Source: Sulfurovum zhangzhouensis (GTDB lineage Bacteria > Campylobacterota > Campylobacteria > Campylobacterales > Sulfurovaceae). From it: DNA of 64,000 nucleotides. The stretch's first letter is position 1, and every line of letters starts with the position of its first letter. The position numbers and the translations under genes were made by a program. Positions 18,846-27,852 of this stretch are shown piece by piece. Below the pieces are notes generated by a model, which saw only the letters and a list, made by a program, of their open reading frames with translations, made no database searches and was not told the DNA's origin. The stretch spans positions 918,303 to 982,302 of the forward strand of contig NZ_JAQIBD010000001.1 of assembly GCF_030347965.1 (NCBI RefSeq). Reading direction: 5' to 3'.

Positions 18846-18851
18846 TATACT
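18846..18851 (+). promoter_or_regulatory. Candidate -10 element for the PTS operon
   Basis: TATACT preceded by TTTGG. A transcript starting about 7 nt later would have a leader of about 20 nt to ATG 18879, which argues against the longer upstream start at 18816. Confidence 0.4.
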
Positions 18852-18878
18852 TTGAGAAATCAATTTTCAAAGTATCCA

Positions 18879-20705
18879 ATGAAGCTGTTAAGAACATTTT
18901 TTTACAAACCACTTACAAGTACGCTTACCGTGACCTCAACCAATGGATTTCACCTAAGACCTGCAGCGAAGTTTGCAACTGAAGCAAAACAATTTACCTG
19001 TGACATTCATATCGAATTCTCGGATAAAAGGATCAATGCCAAAGCGGTCAATGCCATCCTCTCTTTAAATCTTGACACTGATGATACTTTTACACTTATT
19101 GCACATGGGAAAGACGCAAAAAAAGCGCTTAGCTTACTCAACCAAACCTTTGCAATACTTATGAACGCAGAGCACGCTCCAAAGCAAGTAGAAAAACTAA
19201 ACGCTTCTTATCAAAGTCCTACACAACCTGGTGAGATCATCAGTGAGGGAATTGCTGTAGGAAAACTTCATCACTTCGTACTAAAAGAAGTACAACATGC
19301 TTCGCTGAGTTCTTTTAAACAAGCTGTCGAAAATAGCGTAGTTGAACTGGACAAACTTTATAACAATTCCAAAAAAAATGCTGATGCACACATCTATCTC
19401 GCACAAAAAGCCCTCCTTCTCTCTCTGGCTGAAGAGGTCGATACGCTTGAAGGTTTTAATTCGCGCATTGAAGCAGAAAAAGAAATACTCAGAGGCGGTC
19501 GTCATGCAACAAAGATCGCGGACCTCAATGACCTGCTTTACCGGATCAAGAAACAAATGGGATATGACTATCAGGTTTCACTGCCTAAAACACCATTCAT
19601 TTTGACAGCAGATGACCTTCTCCCAAGTCAGATCAAAGTTCTAGAACACAGTACGGTTCTCGGCGTTGCTCTTGCTAACAGTTCTTTAGCCTCACACACT
19701 GCAATCCTTCTGCGTGCCGCAGGTATTCCTTCGCTTTTACTGGACAAACCCTTGAAGCATGAAGAGGACAAGGTGATCTTGGATGCCTACAGCGGCTTGA
19801 TCGTCCTTAAGCCCTCACCGGAAGATCTTATCCAGGCCTTCAAACGTCAAAATGAGGATGATAAACTACACTCTGAAATACATCAAAACCGTTTCAATCC
19901 TGCCATCACCCAAAAAGGAGAAAAGATAAACATCTTTGCGAATGTCTCCGACCTTGACTCAGCAAAAGAAGCAAAAGAAGAGGGAGCCGAGGGTATCGGT
20001 CTATTACGTTCTGAGTTTCTTTTCAAGGAGCATAAACCCATTATCAGAGATCAGATCAGGGCATATCGTGCGATCTTTGATCTTTTTGAGGATGTCACGG
20101 TACGTACACTCGATGTAGGCGGAGACAAAGCACTGCCTTATATCGATATTCCTAAAGAGCAGAATCCTTTTTTAGGTATTCGCGGTATCAGACTGCTCAA
20201 AACCGATCCAAAGCTTCTGGAAGAACAGCTTGAAGCGATCTTGATTGCTGCAGATAACAGACCTGTCAAAGTCATGTTCCCTATGATCAGTACCCCTGAG
20301 GAGTTTAAAGAGGCCAAAGATTTTGCTTTGAATATCGCTCGTGAAAAAGATATCCCGATTGACAATGTGCGTTTTGGTATGATGATCGAAGTTCCTTCTG
20401 TACTCTTTGCACTGCAAGAGTTCAATACACTTGTGGACTTCTACTCAATAGGTACCAATGACCTTGCACAGTATCTTTTTGCCATTGAACGTACCCATCC
20501 AACACTCAAGATTGATCCTCACTCACCTATACTTTTTAATGTCATTGAACGTATAGTCAAGGAAGCTACCAAACCTGTCAGTATCTGTGGTGAGTTGGCT
20601 GGAGATACGAGAGTGATTCCTCAGCTTCTTAAAACAGGTGTACAGACACTCTCTGTCTCAAGTAAGCGTATCGGACAAATCAAAGATAAGGTAAGAAATG
20701 TTTAG
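18879..20705 (+). CDS. ptsI: PTS HPr - enzyme I fusion
   Basis: 608 residues from the chosen ATG; the frame stays open upstream to 18816, but the extra 21 residues are unlike HPr and would overlap a candidate -10. Residues ~14-100 are HPr with phospho-His25 in NGFHLRPA. From ~120 on it is enzyme I, with the phospho-His273 loop LASHTAILLRAAGIP, the PEP-binding segments EGIGLLRSEFLF and DVGGDKALPY, and the C-terminal SICGELAGD catalytic Cys region. It transfers phosphate from PEP to sugar-specific EIIA/B. The stop overlaps the nagE start by 8 bp. A fused HPr-EI is a variant of the usual separate ptsH and ptsI. Confidence 0.93.
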   Translation: MKLLRTFFYKPLTSTLTVTSTNGFHLRPAAKFATEAKQFTCDIHIEFSDKRINAKAVNAILSLNLDTDDTFTLIAHGKDAKKALSLLNQTFAILMNAEHAPKQVEKLNASYQSPTQPGEIISEGIAVGKLHHFVLKEVQHASLSSFKQAVENSVVELDKLYNNSKKNADAHIYLAQKALLLSLAEEVDTLEGFNSRIEAEKEILRGGRHATKIADLNDLLYRIKKQMGYDYQVSLPKTPFILTADDLLPSQIKVLEHSTVLGVALANSSLASHTAILLRAAGIPSLLLDKPLKHEEDKVILDAYSGLIVLKPSPEDLIQAFKRQNEDDKLHSEIHQNRFNPAITQKGEKINIFANVSDLDSAKEAKEEGAEGIGLLRSEFLFKEHKPIIRDQIRAYRAIFDLFEDVTVRTLDVGGDKALPYIDIPKEQNPFLGIRGIRLLKTDPKLLEEQLEAILIAADNRPVKVMFPMISTPEEFKEAKDFALNIAREKDIPIDNVRFGMMIEVPSVLFALQEFNTLVDFYSIGTNDLAQYLFAIERTHPTLKIDPHSPILFNVIERIVKEATKPVSICGELAGDTRVIPQLLKTGVQTLSVSSKRIGQIKDKVRNV

Positions 20706-22080
20706 TTTACTCCAAAAGATCGGTAAAGCCCTGATGACCCCTATTGCCGTACTGCCTGTAGCGGCACTGTTACTGCGTCTTGGCTTCGGTGACATATTTG
20801 ACGGACAAATCGCGCACATTATGAAAAGTGCAGGTGAAGCGATCTTTTCACACCTTGACCTACTCTTTGGTATAGGTATCGCCTATGGGCTGGCAAAGAA
20901 CAATGACGGGGCTGCCGCACTCTCAGGGGCCATCGGTGTACTTATCGCCAAAGCCGTATATGGCAGTATCGATGAGAGTGTCAATATGGGAGTCTTTGTA
21001 GGTATCATCATTGGGGTGCTGGCAGGAACACTCTATAACCGTTATCATGTGATCAGGCTCCCTGAATTTTTGGGCTTTTTTGGAGGCAAACGTTTTGTCC
21101 CGATCATTACGGCTATCGCTGCAATCGGTGTTGGTGTACTTGCAGGATATTTTTGGCACTATGCTCAAGGAGCGATCGACAGTTTCTCAAACCTCATTAT
21201 CGGACTGAAAGAAACCGGAACCTTCATCTATGGTACACTCAACCGCGCACTTATACCTCTAGGACTGCACCATATCCTCAATTCGATCTTCTGGTTCCAG
21301 CTGGGTGAATATACCTACCTTAAAGACGGGGTAGAAACAGTAGCTAACGGTGATCTGCACCGCTTCTTCGCAGGAGACAAGAGTGCGGGAGTCTATATGT
21401 CCGGATTCTATGTGGTGATGATGTTTGGACTGCCTGCCATGGCACTGGCGATCTATCTCAATACGCCAAAGTCCTACCGTAAGAAAGCAGGAGCAATCCT
21501 GGCAGGTGTAGCTTTCACATCATTTCTTACAGGGATTACCGAACCTTTGGAATTCCTCTTTTTGTTCGTTGCTCCACTGCTTTTCTTACTGCATGCACTT
21601 CTTACCGGCTTGGCACTGGCAGCAGCACAGATACTTAATATCCATGCAGGCTTTGGCTTCTCGGCAGGATTTATCGACTATGTGATCAACTATAAACTGG
21701 CTACCAACCCGTTACTTCTCCTCCCTTTAGGCGCAGTATTTGCAGTGATCTACTTTGTCACCAGCTACTACACCATCAAGCTTTTGAAACTGCAGATCTT
21801 TGAAGAAGCACAGAATGACAGCAGTGTACAACATGATGATGAAGTACAAGCATTTATTCTTGCACTTGGCGGAGCAGATAATATCCTCGATACCGATGCC
21901 TGTATCACAAGGCTCCGTATGCGTGTAGGTGACAGCAGCATACTTAAAGATGAAGACTTTACCGCATTGGGTGCCAAAGGCGTGATACGCCCTGACAAAC
22001 AGACCATACAGATCGTGCTTGGAAGCAAGTCTGAAAAAGTGGCAGAGAAGATCAAAGAGGTATTAGGTACTAATATCTAA
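20698..22080 (+). CDS. nagE: PTS N-acetylglucosamine-type EIICB
   Basis: 460 residues. EIIC domain (residues ~1-360) of the glucose/GlcNAc family starts LLQKIGKALMTPIAVLPVAALLLRLG and has GLHHILNSIFWFQLGEY and the substrate-loop FLTGITEPLEFLFLFVAPLLF. The EIIB domain at ~385-460 has phospho-Cys in TDACITRLRMRV. No EIIA is attached (E. coli NagE is EIICBA); the separate crr-like gene at 27378-27848 would supply it. The GlcNAc specificity is supported by nagA beside that crr gene. Confidence 0.88.
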   Translation: MFSLLQKIGKALMTPIAVLPVAALLLRLGFGDIFDGQIAHIMKSAGEAIFSHLDLLFGIGIAYGLAKNNDGAAALSGAIGVLIAKAVYGSIDESVNMGVFVGIIIGVLAGTLYNRYHVIRLPEFLGFFGGKRFVPIITAIAAIGVGVLAGYFWHYAQGAIDSFSNLIIGLKETGTFIYGTLNRALIPLGLHHILNSIFWFQLGEYTYLKDGVETVANGDLHRFFAGDKSAGVYMSGFYVVMMFGLPAMALAIYLNTPKSYRKKAGAILAGVAFTSFLTGITEPLEFLFLFVAPLLFLLHALLTGLALAAAQILNIHAGFGFSAGFIDYVINYKLATNPLLLLPLGAVFAVIYFVTSYYTIKLLKLQIFEEAQNDSSVQHDDEVQAFILALGGADNILDTDACITRLRMRVGDSSILKDEDFTALGAKGVIRPDKQTIQIVLGSKSEKVAEKIKEVLGTNI

Positions 22081-22113
22081 CACTATACTATACACTTGTG
22101 ACCATATCATATT

Positions 22114-22470
22114 TTATTTCTGGGATGAACCTAGCGGTGCAATTATTTTGTTGATTCTTTCTACACTATCATGCCTTGCAAGAGTAAGACGGATAATACA
22201 CTCTTCTATCGCTTCTAAAGAATGTGGAATCTTAGGATTTAGATAGACGATATCTCCGTCCTCCAATATCGTCTCGTGCCCCTGCGATTCTAAAAGAAGT
22301 TTTCCCTTAAGCAGCATGATTGTAATGGCTCCCGGAGCTGTATGCTCTTTCATCATATTTCCTTTTGACATACAGATCCGTATCTCTTTGCTAAAAGGAG
22401 TTTCTAGTAATGGGGTTACTTTAGGGTTATCTCCAAAGCTAGGATCATTCATAAAGGAGACTTTTTTCAT
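22114..22470 (-). CDS. Small cupin-domain protein
   Basis: 118 residues, a single cupin beta-barrel: metal-site-like MKEHTAPGAITIMLLKGK (motif 1 with His) and GDIVYLNPKIPHSLEA (motif 2 with His). The stop-start region abuts the hemerythrin gene (1-bp overlap at 22470), so both are co-transcribed. Similar small cupins often sit with hemerythrins or NO-responsive regulators. The ligand is unknown. Confidence 0.78.
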   Translation of the reverse strand: MKKVSFMNDPSFGDNPKVTPLLETPFSKEIRICMSKGNMMKEHTAPGAITIMLLKGKLLLESQGHETILEDGDIVYLNPKIPHSLEAIEECIIRLTLARHDSVERINKIIAPLGSSQK

Positions 22471-22886
22471 TAGTGTCCTCCTTTATGCATGGTAATGAAT
22501 TGCGCTGTAATTGTGTCCATTGTATTGATATGTAGCATAAGCCACTCTATCAATGTTCCTAAAAAGTATTCCCGTATCAATTCAGGATCTCTTGTGAGCT
22601 CCCATCGGTTGACTACCATTTTCATTTCATTGATAACACGTATATGCTCACCTTGATGCATCATCATTGCGGGGAAAAAGACCTCCTGCATCAGCCTTTC
22701 TTCGTTGGCAAAGTGCTCTTTGGTATGCTCTAGTAATGTATTGAGCAGTTCGTCAACTTTGGAGATATCCAAAACCTCATCTGATAATTCATTTTCAAGC
22801 CTGTTCAGCAGATCAACCTCTTCTTCATGAACCTCGTTCATCACTTGGTATGCCACTTGAGGCAAGCGCTCTTTATCTATCATCAA
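22470..22886 (-). CDS. Bacteriohemerythrin-like protein
   Basis: 138 residues. A four-helix hemerythrin/HHE protein with the diiron-type ligands spaced along the chain: an early H in NEVHEEE, HTKEHFANEERLM, MMHQGEHIRVI and LMLHINTMD. It would bind O2 or NO at a non-haem diiron centre. First gene of a two-gene unit with the cupin gene, divergent from a Crp/Fnr-family regulator, suggesting a gas- or redox-responsive unit. Confidence 0.85.
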   Translation of the reverse strand: MMIDKERLPQVAYQVMNEVHEEEVDLLNRLENELSDEVLDISKVDELLNTLLEHTKEHFANEERLMQEVFFPAMMMHQGEHIRVINEMKMVVNRWELTRDPELIREYFLGTLIEWLMLHINTMDTITAQFITMHKGGH

Positions 22887-22901
22887 GCATTCCTTTTTTG
22901 T

Positions 22902-22918
22902 GAGTATATGGTATACTC
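22902..22918. promoter_or_regulatory. 17-bp dyad between hemerythrin and Crp-family genes
   Basis: GAGTATA-TGG-TATACTC is a perfect 7-bp inverted repeat with a 3-bp centre in the 75-bp divergent region. It is a good candidate operator for the adjacent Crp-family regulator or overlaps its promoter (TATACT). It is not a canonical FNR site (TTGAT-N4-ATCAA). Confidence 0.45.
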
Positions 22919-22961
22919 CAAAGAAACATATTGATCTATGTTAAGATTAAAAGGGAAACAT

Positions 22962-23597
22962 ATGGAAATTAAGGATATTGATCTTTTTTCAACCTTTGAT
23001 CAGAGCTCATTGGATTTTCTGTCTACTATTACCAAGAAACGTACATATCAAAAAGGCAATATACTTTTTTATGCGGGAGAAAAACCCCGATCGCTATTGA
23101 TACTCATGCAAGGATCTGTCGAAGTGTATAAACATGATACAGAAGGCAATGAAATAGTATTGGGAACGTTTTATCCCCAGGAGCTTATCGCTGAAATGGC
23201 TCTTTTTGAATCCATCCCCTATCCTGCCACAGCAAGATGCCTAAGTAATGTTACACTATTTGAAATTGAGTTTGATACGTTTAACAAGTACCTGTATAAG
23301 CACTCTCACCTGATCCTTCCCATTATCCACTCATTGACACGTAAAATCAAACATCTTGAGGGAGTGTTACGTTACACGTTGATCGATGATGCATCCAAAC
23401 GCCTGGCCCGTTTTCTGATTGACCATGAGCATCAATTGCTTCACTTAACCCAGCGGAATATCGCGCAGCGCATCAAACTGACACCGGAAAGTACTTCCAG
23501 GATCATTCGTACCTTTAAAGAAAAGAGGTGGGTGGAAATACGTCAAAAGAAACTGTATCTGCTTGATGTAGAGGCGTTAAAAACATTTTCTGAATAA
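22962..23597 (+). CDS. Crp/Fnr-family transcriptional regulator
   Basis: 211 residues from ATG 22962, chosen because AAAGGGAAAC precedes it; an ATG 24 bp upstream lacks such a site. Residues ~15-115 are a cyclic-nucleotide-binding-type beta-roll (ILFYAGEKPRSLLILMQGSVEVY; ELIAEMALFESIPYPATARC). A long dimer helix and a winged helix-turn-helix follow (LTQRNIAQRIKLTPESTSRIIRTF). There is no N-terminal Cys cluster as in FNR, so it more likely senses NO/haem or a small ligand. Divergent from hemerythrin-cupin, its probable target. Confidence 0.88.
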   Translation: MEIKDIDLFSTFDQSSLDFLSTITKKRTYQKGNILFYAGEKPRSLLILMQGSVEVYKHDTEGNEIVLGTFYPQELIAEMALFESIPYPATARCLSNVTLFEIEFDTFNKYLYKHSHLILPIIHSLTRKIKHLEGVLRYTLIDDASKRLARFLIDHEHQLLHLTQRNIAQRIKLTPESTSRIIRTFKEKRWVEIRQKKLYLLDVEALKTFSE

Positions 23598-23640
23598 TCC
23601 CCTGTAACTGACCAGGAGAAGACACCCTCGAGTAAAAATA

Positions 23641-24606
23641 TTACGCCAATCCTCCCTTCTCTCCTGTAATATCCTGAAGGATATGATAAGCATGGTTGAT
23701 TGCCATTGCAATAGAACCGCCGCTCTTATAGACGATATCTCCTGCAATATAAAGGCCCTTGACACTGGTTTCAAACTTTTCGTTAATCACAGGCAGATCA
23801 TGCTCATCAAGCACCATGTTGCTCTTCCTGAAAAAGTCTACCGGTGTCGTGCCGCCCAGTGCATAGATCACCCTGTCGTAAATCGTATAAAAACCGTTGT
23901 TATAGTTGACCTTGACCTTGCCTTTTTCATTTTCAATGGAGTCTATATCGATACCGTAACGTACGCGTAAGCGTTCCTCTTGATCATACCGCTCTACCAT
24001 CTCCAAGTTGATATCATTGATTCTGTTAAAGCTTTCTCTCCTGTAAGAGAGCGTAACATTATTGTCACAACTGAGCTGACAGGCGTATTCCACGGCTGAA
24101 TCCCCTCCACCTACTACGAGGATCTTTTCTCGTCCGCGACACTCATAAGGGTTGAAATTTACAACCTGTTTCAAGGAGGGAGGTATCTTATAGGATGGTT
24201 TGTTTGGTTTCCCCATCCTTCCGATAGAGACGATGACATTTTTTGCGGTAAAAGACCCTTGCGGCGTAGTCACCGTGAAAAGATCGTTTTCTTTGACAAC
24301 CCTGTCAACCTCACAGTTGAAAACCGTATCGATATTTTCGTTATCCAACAATAACTCAAAGTACTCCAGTGTACTTTCCTTTGTACCGTCAAAGAATTCG
24401 ATGTTACCTTCCATATCAACACTCTGTCCCTGCCAGTCCTTATCAACTCTTTTGGCATCTTTGTAATATTGGCGAATCGTTTGAGAGTGATTCTCACCCT
24501 TTTCGATAAAGAGTATCTTTTCAAGTCCGAATATTGATGCTTCAACTGCCGAAGCGATACCTCCGGGTCCTCCACCGACTATAATAATATCGTACAAATT
24601 TTTCAC
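23641..24606 (-). CDS. Thioredoxin-reductase-like NAD(P)H-dependent flavoprotein
   Basis: 321 residues from GTG 24606, preceded by a strong GGAGGAG site; the open frame 11 codons upstream lacks one. FAD-binding IIVGGGPGGIASAVEA at the N-terminus, the NAD(P)H fold ILVVGGGDSAVEYACQL in the middle and GLYIAGDIVYKSGGSIAMAI at the C-terminus. No CxxC redox motif between them, so it is not a classical TrxB; the family includes ferredoxin-NADP reductases and bacillithiol-type YpdA enzymes. Substrate open. Confidence 0.82.
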   Translation of the reverse strand: MKNLYDIIIVGGGPGGIASAVEASIFGLEKILFIEKGENHSQTIRQYYKDAKRVDKDWQGQSVDMEGNIEFFDGTKESTLEYFELLLDNENIDTVFNCEVDRVVKENDLFTVTTPQGSFTAKNVIVSIGRMGKPNKPSYKIPPSLKQVVNFNPYECRGREKILVVGGGDSAVEYACQLSCDNNVTLSYRRESFNRINDINLEMVERYDQEERLRVRYGIDIDSIENEKGKVKVNYNNGFYTIYDRVIYALGGTTPVDFFRKSNMVLDEHDLPVINEKFETSVKGLYIAGDIVYKSGGSIAMAINHAYHILQDITGEKGGLA

Positions 24607-24645
24607 TATCTCTCCTCCTCTATAAGTAAGATAGAACAATCATTT

Positions 24646-24651
24646 ATTATA
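24646..24651 (-). promoter_or_regulatory. Extended -10 promoter of the flavoprotein gene
   Basis: On the minus strand the sequence reads TGCTATAAT, a perfect extended -10. Predicted start near 24639 gives a ~33-nt leader ending at the GGAGGAG site and GTG 24606. Confidence 0.6.
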
Positions 24652-24833
24652 GCACCCAAATATAAGAAAATTATTTTTTTAACACCTTTCATAATAATAG
24701 CTGCTGTCGATACTTCTTCCTACCGTCTACGCACATTTAATCCTTCAAAAAAATATATCAATTTCATAAAAAATAACCACCGCAAACACCAATGAAATGG
24801 TGTACAATTCGCTATTTATAAAGAAGGAAAAAA

Positions 24834-25814
24834 ATGGTCGACTTTCGTATAGGGAACTACTTACTTAAACCCTTTACTATTCACACGAAAGAATTGATGG
24901 AACAGTATCTCCAGGAGGTTCACAGCAGCCTCAGTGACTACTCGTTTGCAGCAAACTTTATGTGGCTGGCAAACTCCAGCGGGTTTTACACAATTGTCAA
25001 AGATACTTTCTGCCTTTTTATCCTTAACGGCGGAGAACTTTCCATGCTTTTACCGCCATTAGGTAAAAAAGAACGTATCAATGATGCGATCATTGAGTGC
25101 TTTGAGGTCATGAACCTCAATAACTCTTCAAAATATCTCTCACGTATCGACTATGTCGATGAGTATTATATGACCAATTTTGTCGAAAATGTGGAAGGCC
25201 AGGATATCTTTGAGATATTGGAAAACTACCTCATCGAAAAGAAACTGGCAGACTATGTCTACAATATAGACGATCTTATCGAACTGCGTGGTAACGGTTA
25301 CCATACCAAACGTACAGAGATCAACAAGTTCAAAAAGAACTATCCCGGATTCACTACAGAACTTCTGGATCCTGCGATCCATACAGAAGAGATCATCGAA
25401 CTTTTCAACCGATGGGTCATTAACCGTATGAAGTATATGCCAAAAGTGGAACTTGACGCTTTTCTTGACGGTATTAATTATGAACGTTTTGCCATAAAAA
25501 GGATACTCAAATATTATCAAGAGATGGGACTGTTTGGAATGATACTGCGTATCGACGATAATGTAATGGGATTCACCGTAGGTGAAAGGACCAACGAAAC
25601 CACTGCGACCATACTGATAGAAAAAACCGAGTTTGACATTCTGGGTTCGGCACAATTCATCTTTAGGGAATTTTGCAAATTGCTCAAAGAACACTATGGT
25701 TCACTTTATATCAATGCGGGTGATGATATGGGATTTGAAAACCTTAAAAAAGTCAAACTCTCTTACCGACCTGCAAAGCTATTGCCTAAATACAGTATCT
25801 ATCAAAAAAACTGA
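24834..25814 (+). CDS. DUF2156 (LPG-synthase C-terminal-like) protein
   Basis: 326 residues. It matches the double-GNAT fold of the phosphatidylglycerol lysyltransferase C-terminal domain family (DUF2156): SSLSDYSFAANFMWLANSSGFYTIV near the start, YHTKRTEINKFKKNYPG in the middle and MGFTVGERTNETTATILIEKTE near the end. It has no membrane domain, so lysyl-lipid synthesis cannot be assumed; soluble members are uncharacterised in this phylum. A GAAGGA site precedes ATG, with TACAAT at 24803-24808 as a candidate -10. Its stop overlaps the next start by 1 bp. Confidence 0.8.
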   Translation: MVDFRIGNYLLKPFTIHTKELMEQYLQEVHSSLSDYSFAANFMWLANSSGFYTIVKDTFCLFILNGGELSMLLPPLGKKERINDAIIECFEVMNLNNSSKYLSRIDYVDEYYMTNFVENVEGQDIFEILENYLIEKKLADYVYNIDDLIELRGNGYHTKRTEINKFKKNYPGFTTELLDPAIHTEEIIELFNRWVINRMKYMPKVELDAFLDGINYERFAIKRILKYYQEMGLFGMILRIDDNVMGFTVGERTNETTATILIEKTEFDILGSAQFIFREFCKLLKEHYGSLYINAGDDMGFENLKKVKLSYRPAKLLPKYSIYQKN

Positions 25815-26242
25815 TGCAGATAGACTTTGCCCTACACAGTGATCTTCAGAAGCTGCTTGAGATAGAGAATAATACATTTGATAAAAACAGCTACCCGCTT
25901 TCTAGAAGAAACTTTCTTTACCATATCAAGAAGAAGCAAATTCTTGTTGTAAAAATTGACAGCAAGGTTGTCGGATACCTTCTTTTTTTCACCTATACAA
26001 AAAGTTGGCGCATCTACTCGATCGCTATTTCAACAGAATTTAGACAGAAAGGGTTAGGAAGTGCTCTGATCACCTACCTTAAAAGCTATGCGGCCAAGAA
26101 GGTAAAACATATTCTTTTAGAGGTAAAAACTACCAATTCGCAAGCCCTATATTTCTATCAATTACTTGGTTTTCAACCTCTTAAGTTACTCAAGGACTAT
26201 TACCCTGACGGAGATGGGATCAAGATGATCCTTGAGATCTAA
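25814..26242 (+). CDS. GNAT-family N-acetyltransferase (RimI-like)
   Basis: 142 residues, one GNAT domain. The acetyl-CoA-binding loop is FRQKGLGSALITYL; the C-terminal ALYFYQLLGFQPLKLLKDYYPDG resembles RimI-type peptide N-acetyltransferases (YxxxGF). Translationally coupled to the DUF2156 gene. Convergent with the next gene (4-bp overlap of ends). Confidence 0.82.
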   Translation: MQIDFALHSDLQKLLEIENNTFDKNSYPLSRRNFLYHIKKKQILVVKIDSKVVGYLLFFTYTKSWRIYSIAISTEFRQKGLGSALITYLKSYAAKKVKHILLEVKTTNSQALYFYQLLGFQPLKLLKDYYPDGDGIKMILEI

Positions 26243-26850
26243 GTATCTATGATAATCTCATCAAACCTTTGAAAACCTTTTTTACACATCATATGCCCGT
26301 CACTATCTATTTTGACAACTGAAGGAAAGGCATTAGCCCCCATTGAACGGGCTTTTGAGAAGTCATGTCGCAAAAGAACTTCAGCACGTTCACTTTCAAA
26401 AAAGGTGGTAAAGTCCTTCTGTCTATCAGGCTCAATAAATGATACCAAAGAGTGTAGGTGTGTTATATCCAATCCATCAACATAAAAAGCTCTTTGTATC
26501 TTGCTAAGATACTCAAAGGATGCATCATCTCCCCATAGCTCCCTTACCGCCACTACCGCTTTACAGGCGGGATAGGTGTCATACTCAAAATAGTCAAGTT
26601 TAAAGAGGTTATCTGTAAAGTATTGACCGGTCGTGTCAGCAACCTGCTGCCATGTGGCTTTGAGTTTGTTTTTGGTCGGCTCATCCCACAGCATCGCACC
26701 TTTTGTACGTAACCCGCCTACTACCAAAGAAAAAGTATAGATACCTTCATACTCCCGGCGCAGGCGCTCAATGACAGGGTGAAATCCCCAGCACCATGAG
26801 CACATCGGATCGATGACGAAGATGTATTGGGTCTTATTTATCGGCTTCAA
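26239..26850 (-). CDS. DsbA/FrnE-family thioredoxin-fold oxidoreductase
   Basis: 203 residues, no signal peptide, so cytoplasmic. Thioredoxin-fold start YIFVIDPMCSWCWGFHP with CSWC active site and the cis-Pro loop NAFPSVVKI near the C-terminus; the long helical insertion is of DsbA/2-hydroxychromene-isomerase type. Its start overlaps msrB by 17 bp, which suggests a joint role in thiol repair, as with msrB. Confidence 0.82.
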   Translation of the reverse strand: MKPINKTQYIFVIDPMCSWCWGFHPVIERLRREYEGIYTFSLVVGGLRTKGAMLWDEPTKNKLKATWQQVADTTGQYFTDNLFKLDYFEYDTYPACKAVVAVRELWGDDASFEYLSKIQRAFYVDGLDITHLHSLVSFIEPDRQKDFTTFFESERAEVLLRHDFSKARSMGANAFPSVVKIDSDGHMMCKKGFQRFDEIIIDT

Positions 26851-27196
26851 AATCTAGAGAGATTGAGTTAACACAGTGTCTTGTCATTTTATTGGTAAAG
26901 CCCTCGCCCTTAAAGACATGTCCAAGGTGACCGCCGCACTTTGCACAGACGATTTCTACACGTCTTCCGTCCGCATCCGGAACTTCAGCTACTGCACCCT
27001 CGATAGCATCATCAAAACTAGGCCATCCTGTTCCGCTGTCAAATTTTGCATCAGACTTGAAAAGCGGTGCACCGCATTGTCTACATGTGTATACACCATC
27101 TGCTTTATGGTCAAAGTACTTTCCTGTAAATGGTCTTTCTGTTCCTTTATGCAGTATCACATACTCTTCTTCAGGCGTTAGTTCATTGTATGCCAT
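26834..27196 (-). CDS. msrB: Peptide-methionine (R)-S-oxide reductase
   Basis: 120 residues. Reduces methionine-R-sulfoxide. Zinc ligands CRQCG and CAKCGGHLGH, the SGTGWPSF signature and the catalytic Cys in RHCVNSISLDF are all present. It is a free-standing MsrB without MsrA fusion. Last part of the minus-strand run fadL-fadD-nagA-crr-(60 aa)-msrB-dsbA-like. Confidence 0.96.
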   Translation of the reverse strand: MAYNELTPEEEYVILHKGTERPFTGKYFDHKADGVYTCRQCGAPLFKSDAKFDSGTGWPSFDDAIEGAVAEVPDADGRRVEIVCAKCGGHLGHVFKGEGFTNKMTRHCVNSISLDFEADK

Positions 27197-27378
27197 TAGA
27201 TATCCTTTATTTTATTTTGTTGATCTTCAATATCTTTATTAAATTTCTTAGATGTAGAGACAGGTCCTTTTTTGCTATGCTCGTCCTTCTTTTTTTTAGG
27301 CATCTTCAACACAACGATAAAAACAACCACAACGATCGCATAGGCAAGATAGTAGTATAAGTTATCACCTTCAGGCAT
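27196..27378 (-). CDS. Small single-span membrane protein (60 aa)
   Basis: 60 residues: an N-terminal helix YYYLAYAIVVVVFIVVL followed by a Lys-rich cytoplasmic-type tail. ATG overlaps the crr stop by 1 bp (TAATG-type junction) and its stop abuts the msrB start, so it is embedded in the operon and probably real. No function recognised. Confidence 0.6.
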   Translation of the reverse strand: MPEGDNLYYYLAYAIVVVVFIVVLKMPKKKKDEHSKKGPVSTSKKFNKDIEDQQNKIKDI

Positions 27379-27848
27379 TAGTTCACCTCCATAATTACAT
27401 CGCCGCTTTTGACGATCTTCAGTTTTTTCTCTATACTTTTTACATCACTCTCATCAGTGATCAGTATAGGAGTAATCGTATCCTTGGCATGTTCACCAAG
27501 ATAAGCAAGATCAGTTTTAATGACCGGATCTCCTGCTTCTACTATATCCCCTTCCTCTACAAGCCGTTCAAATCCCTCGCCTTTCAAAGCTACCGTATCC
27601 AGACCGATATGTACCATCACCTCAAGATCTTTATCATTCTTGATACTGTAGGCATGATTGGTTCCAAAGATTTTAGTGACTTTACCCGAGATCGGTGCTC
27701 TAAAGATGTCAGAGACAGGTTTGATCGCTACACCATCTCCTGCTAAGCCTTGGGAAAACACCTCATCATTTACCTGATCAAGAGAAACTACCTGACCGTC
27801 TACAGGGGCAAAAACCTCTCTTTGTTTACGTTTAAATAATCCAAACAT
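27378..27848 (-). CDS. crr: PTS EIIA(Glc)-family protein
   Basis: 156 residues. EIIA of the glucose superfamily: VFAPVDGQVVSLDQVND, GDGVAIKP, APISGKVTKIFGTNHAYSIK (first active-site His in TNHA) and the phospho-His segment LEVMVHIGLDTVALKGEGF. It would accept phosphate from HPr-EI (18879-20705) and pass it to NagE (20698-22080), both encoded 5 kb away on the other strand. Only 4 bp after nagA, so GlcNAc transport and breakdown are tied together. Confidence 0.93.
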   Translation of the reverse strand: MFGLFKRKQREVFAPVDGQVVSLDQVNDEVFSQGLAGDGVAIKPVSDIFRAPISGKVTKIFGTNHAYSIKNDKDLEVMVHIGLDTVALKGEGFERLVEEGDIVEAGDPVIKTDLAYLGEHAKDTITPILITDESDVKSIEKKLKIVKSGDVIMEVN

Positions 27849-27852
27849 TACA

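Noticed and set aside
22931..22944. FNR-box-like TTGAT-N4-GTTAA before the Crp-family gene
   Set aside because: Only the left half matches; the right half has 3 of 5 bases. The perfect dyad at 22902-22918 is a better operator candidate.
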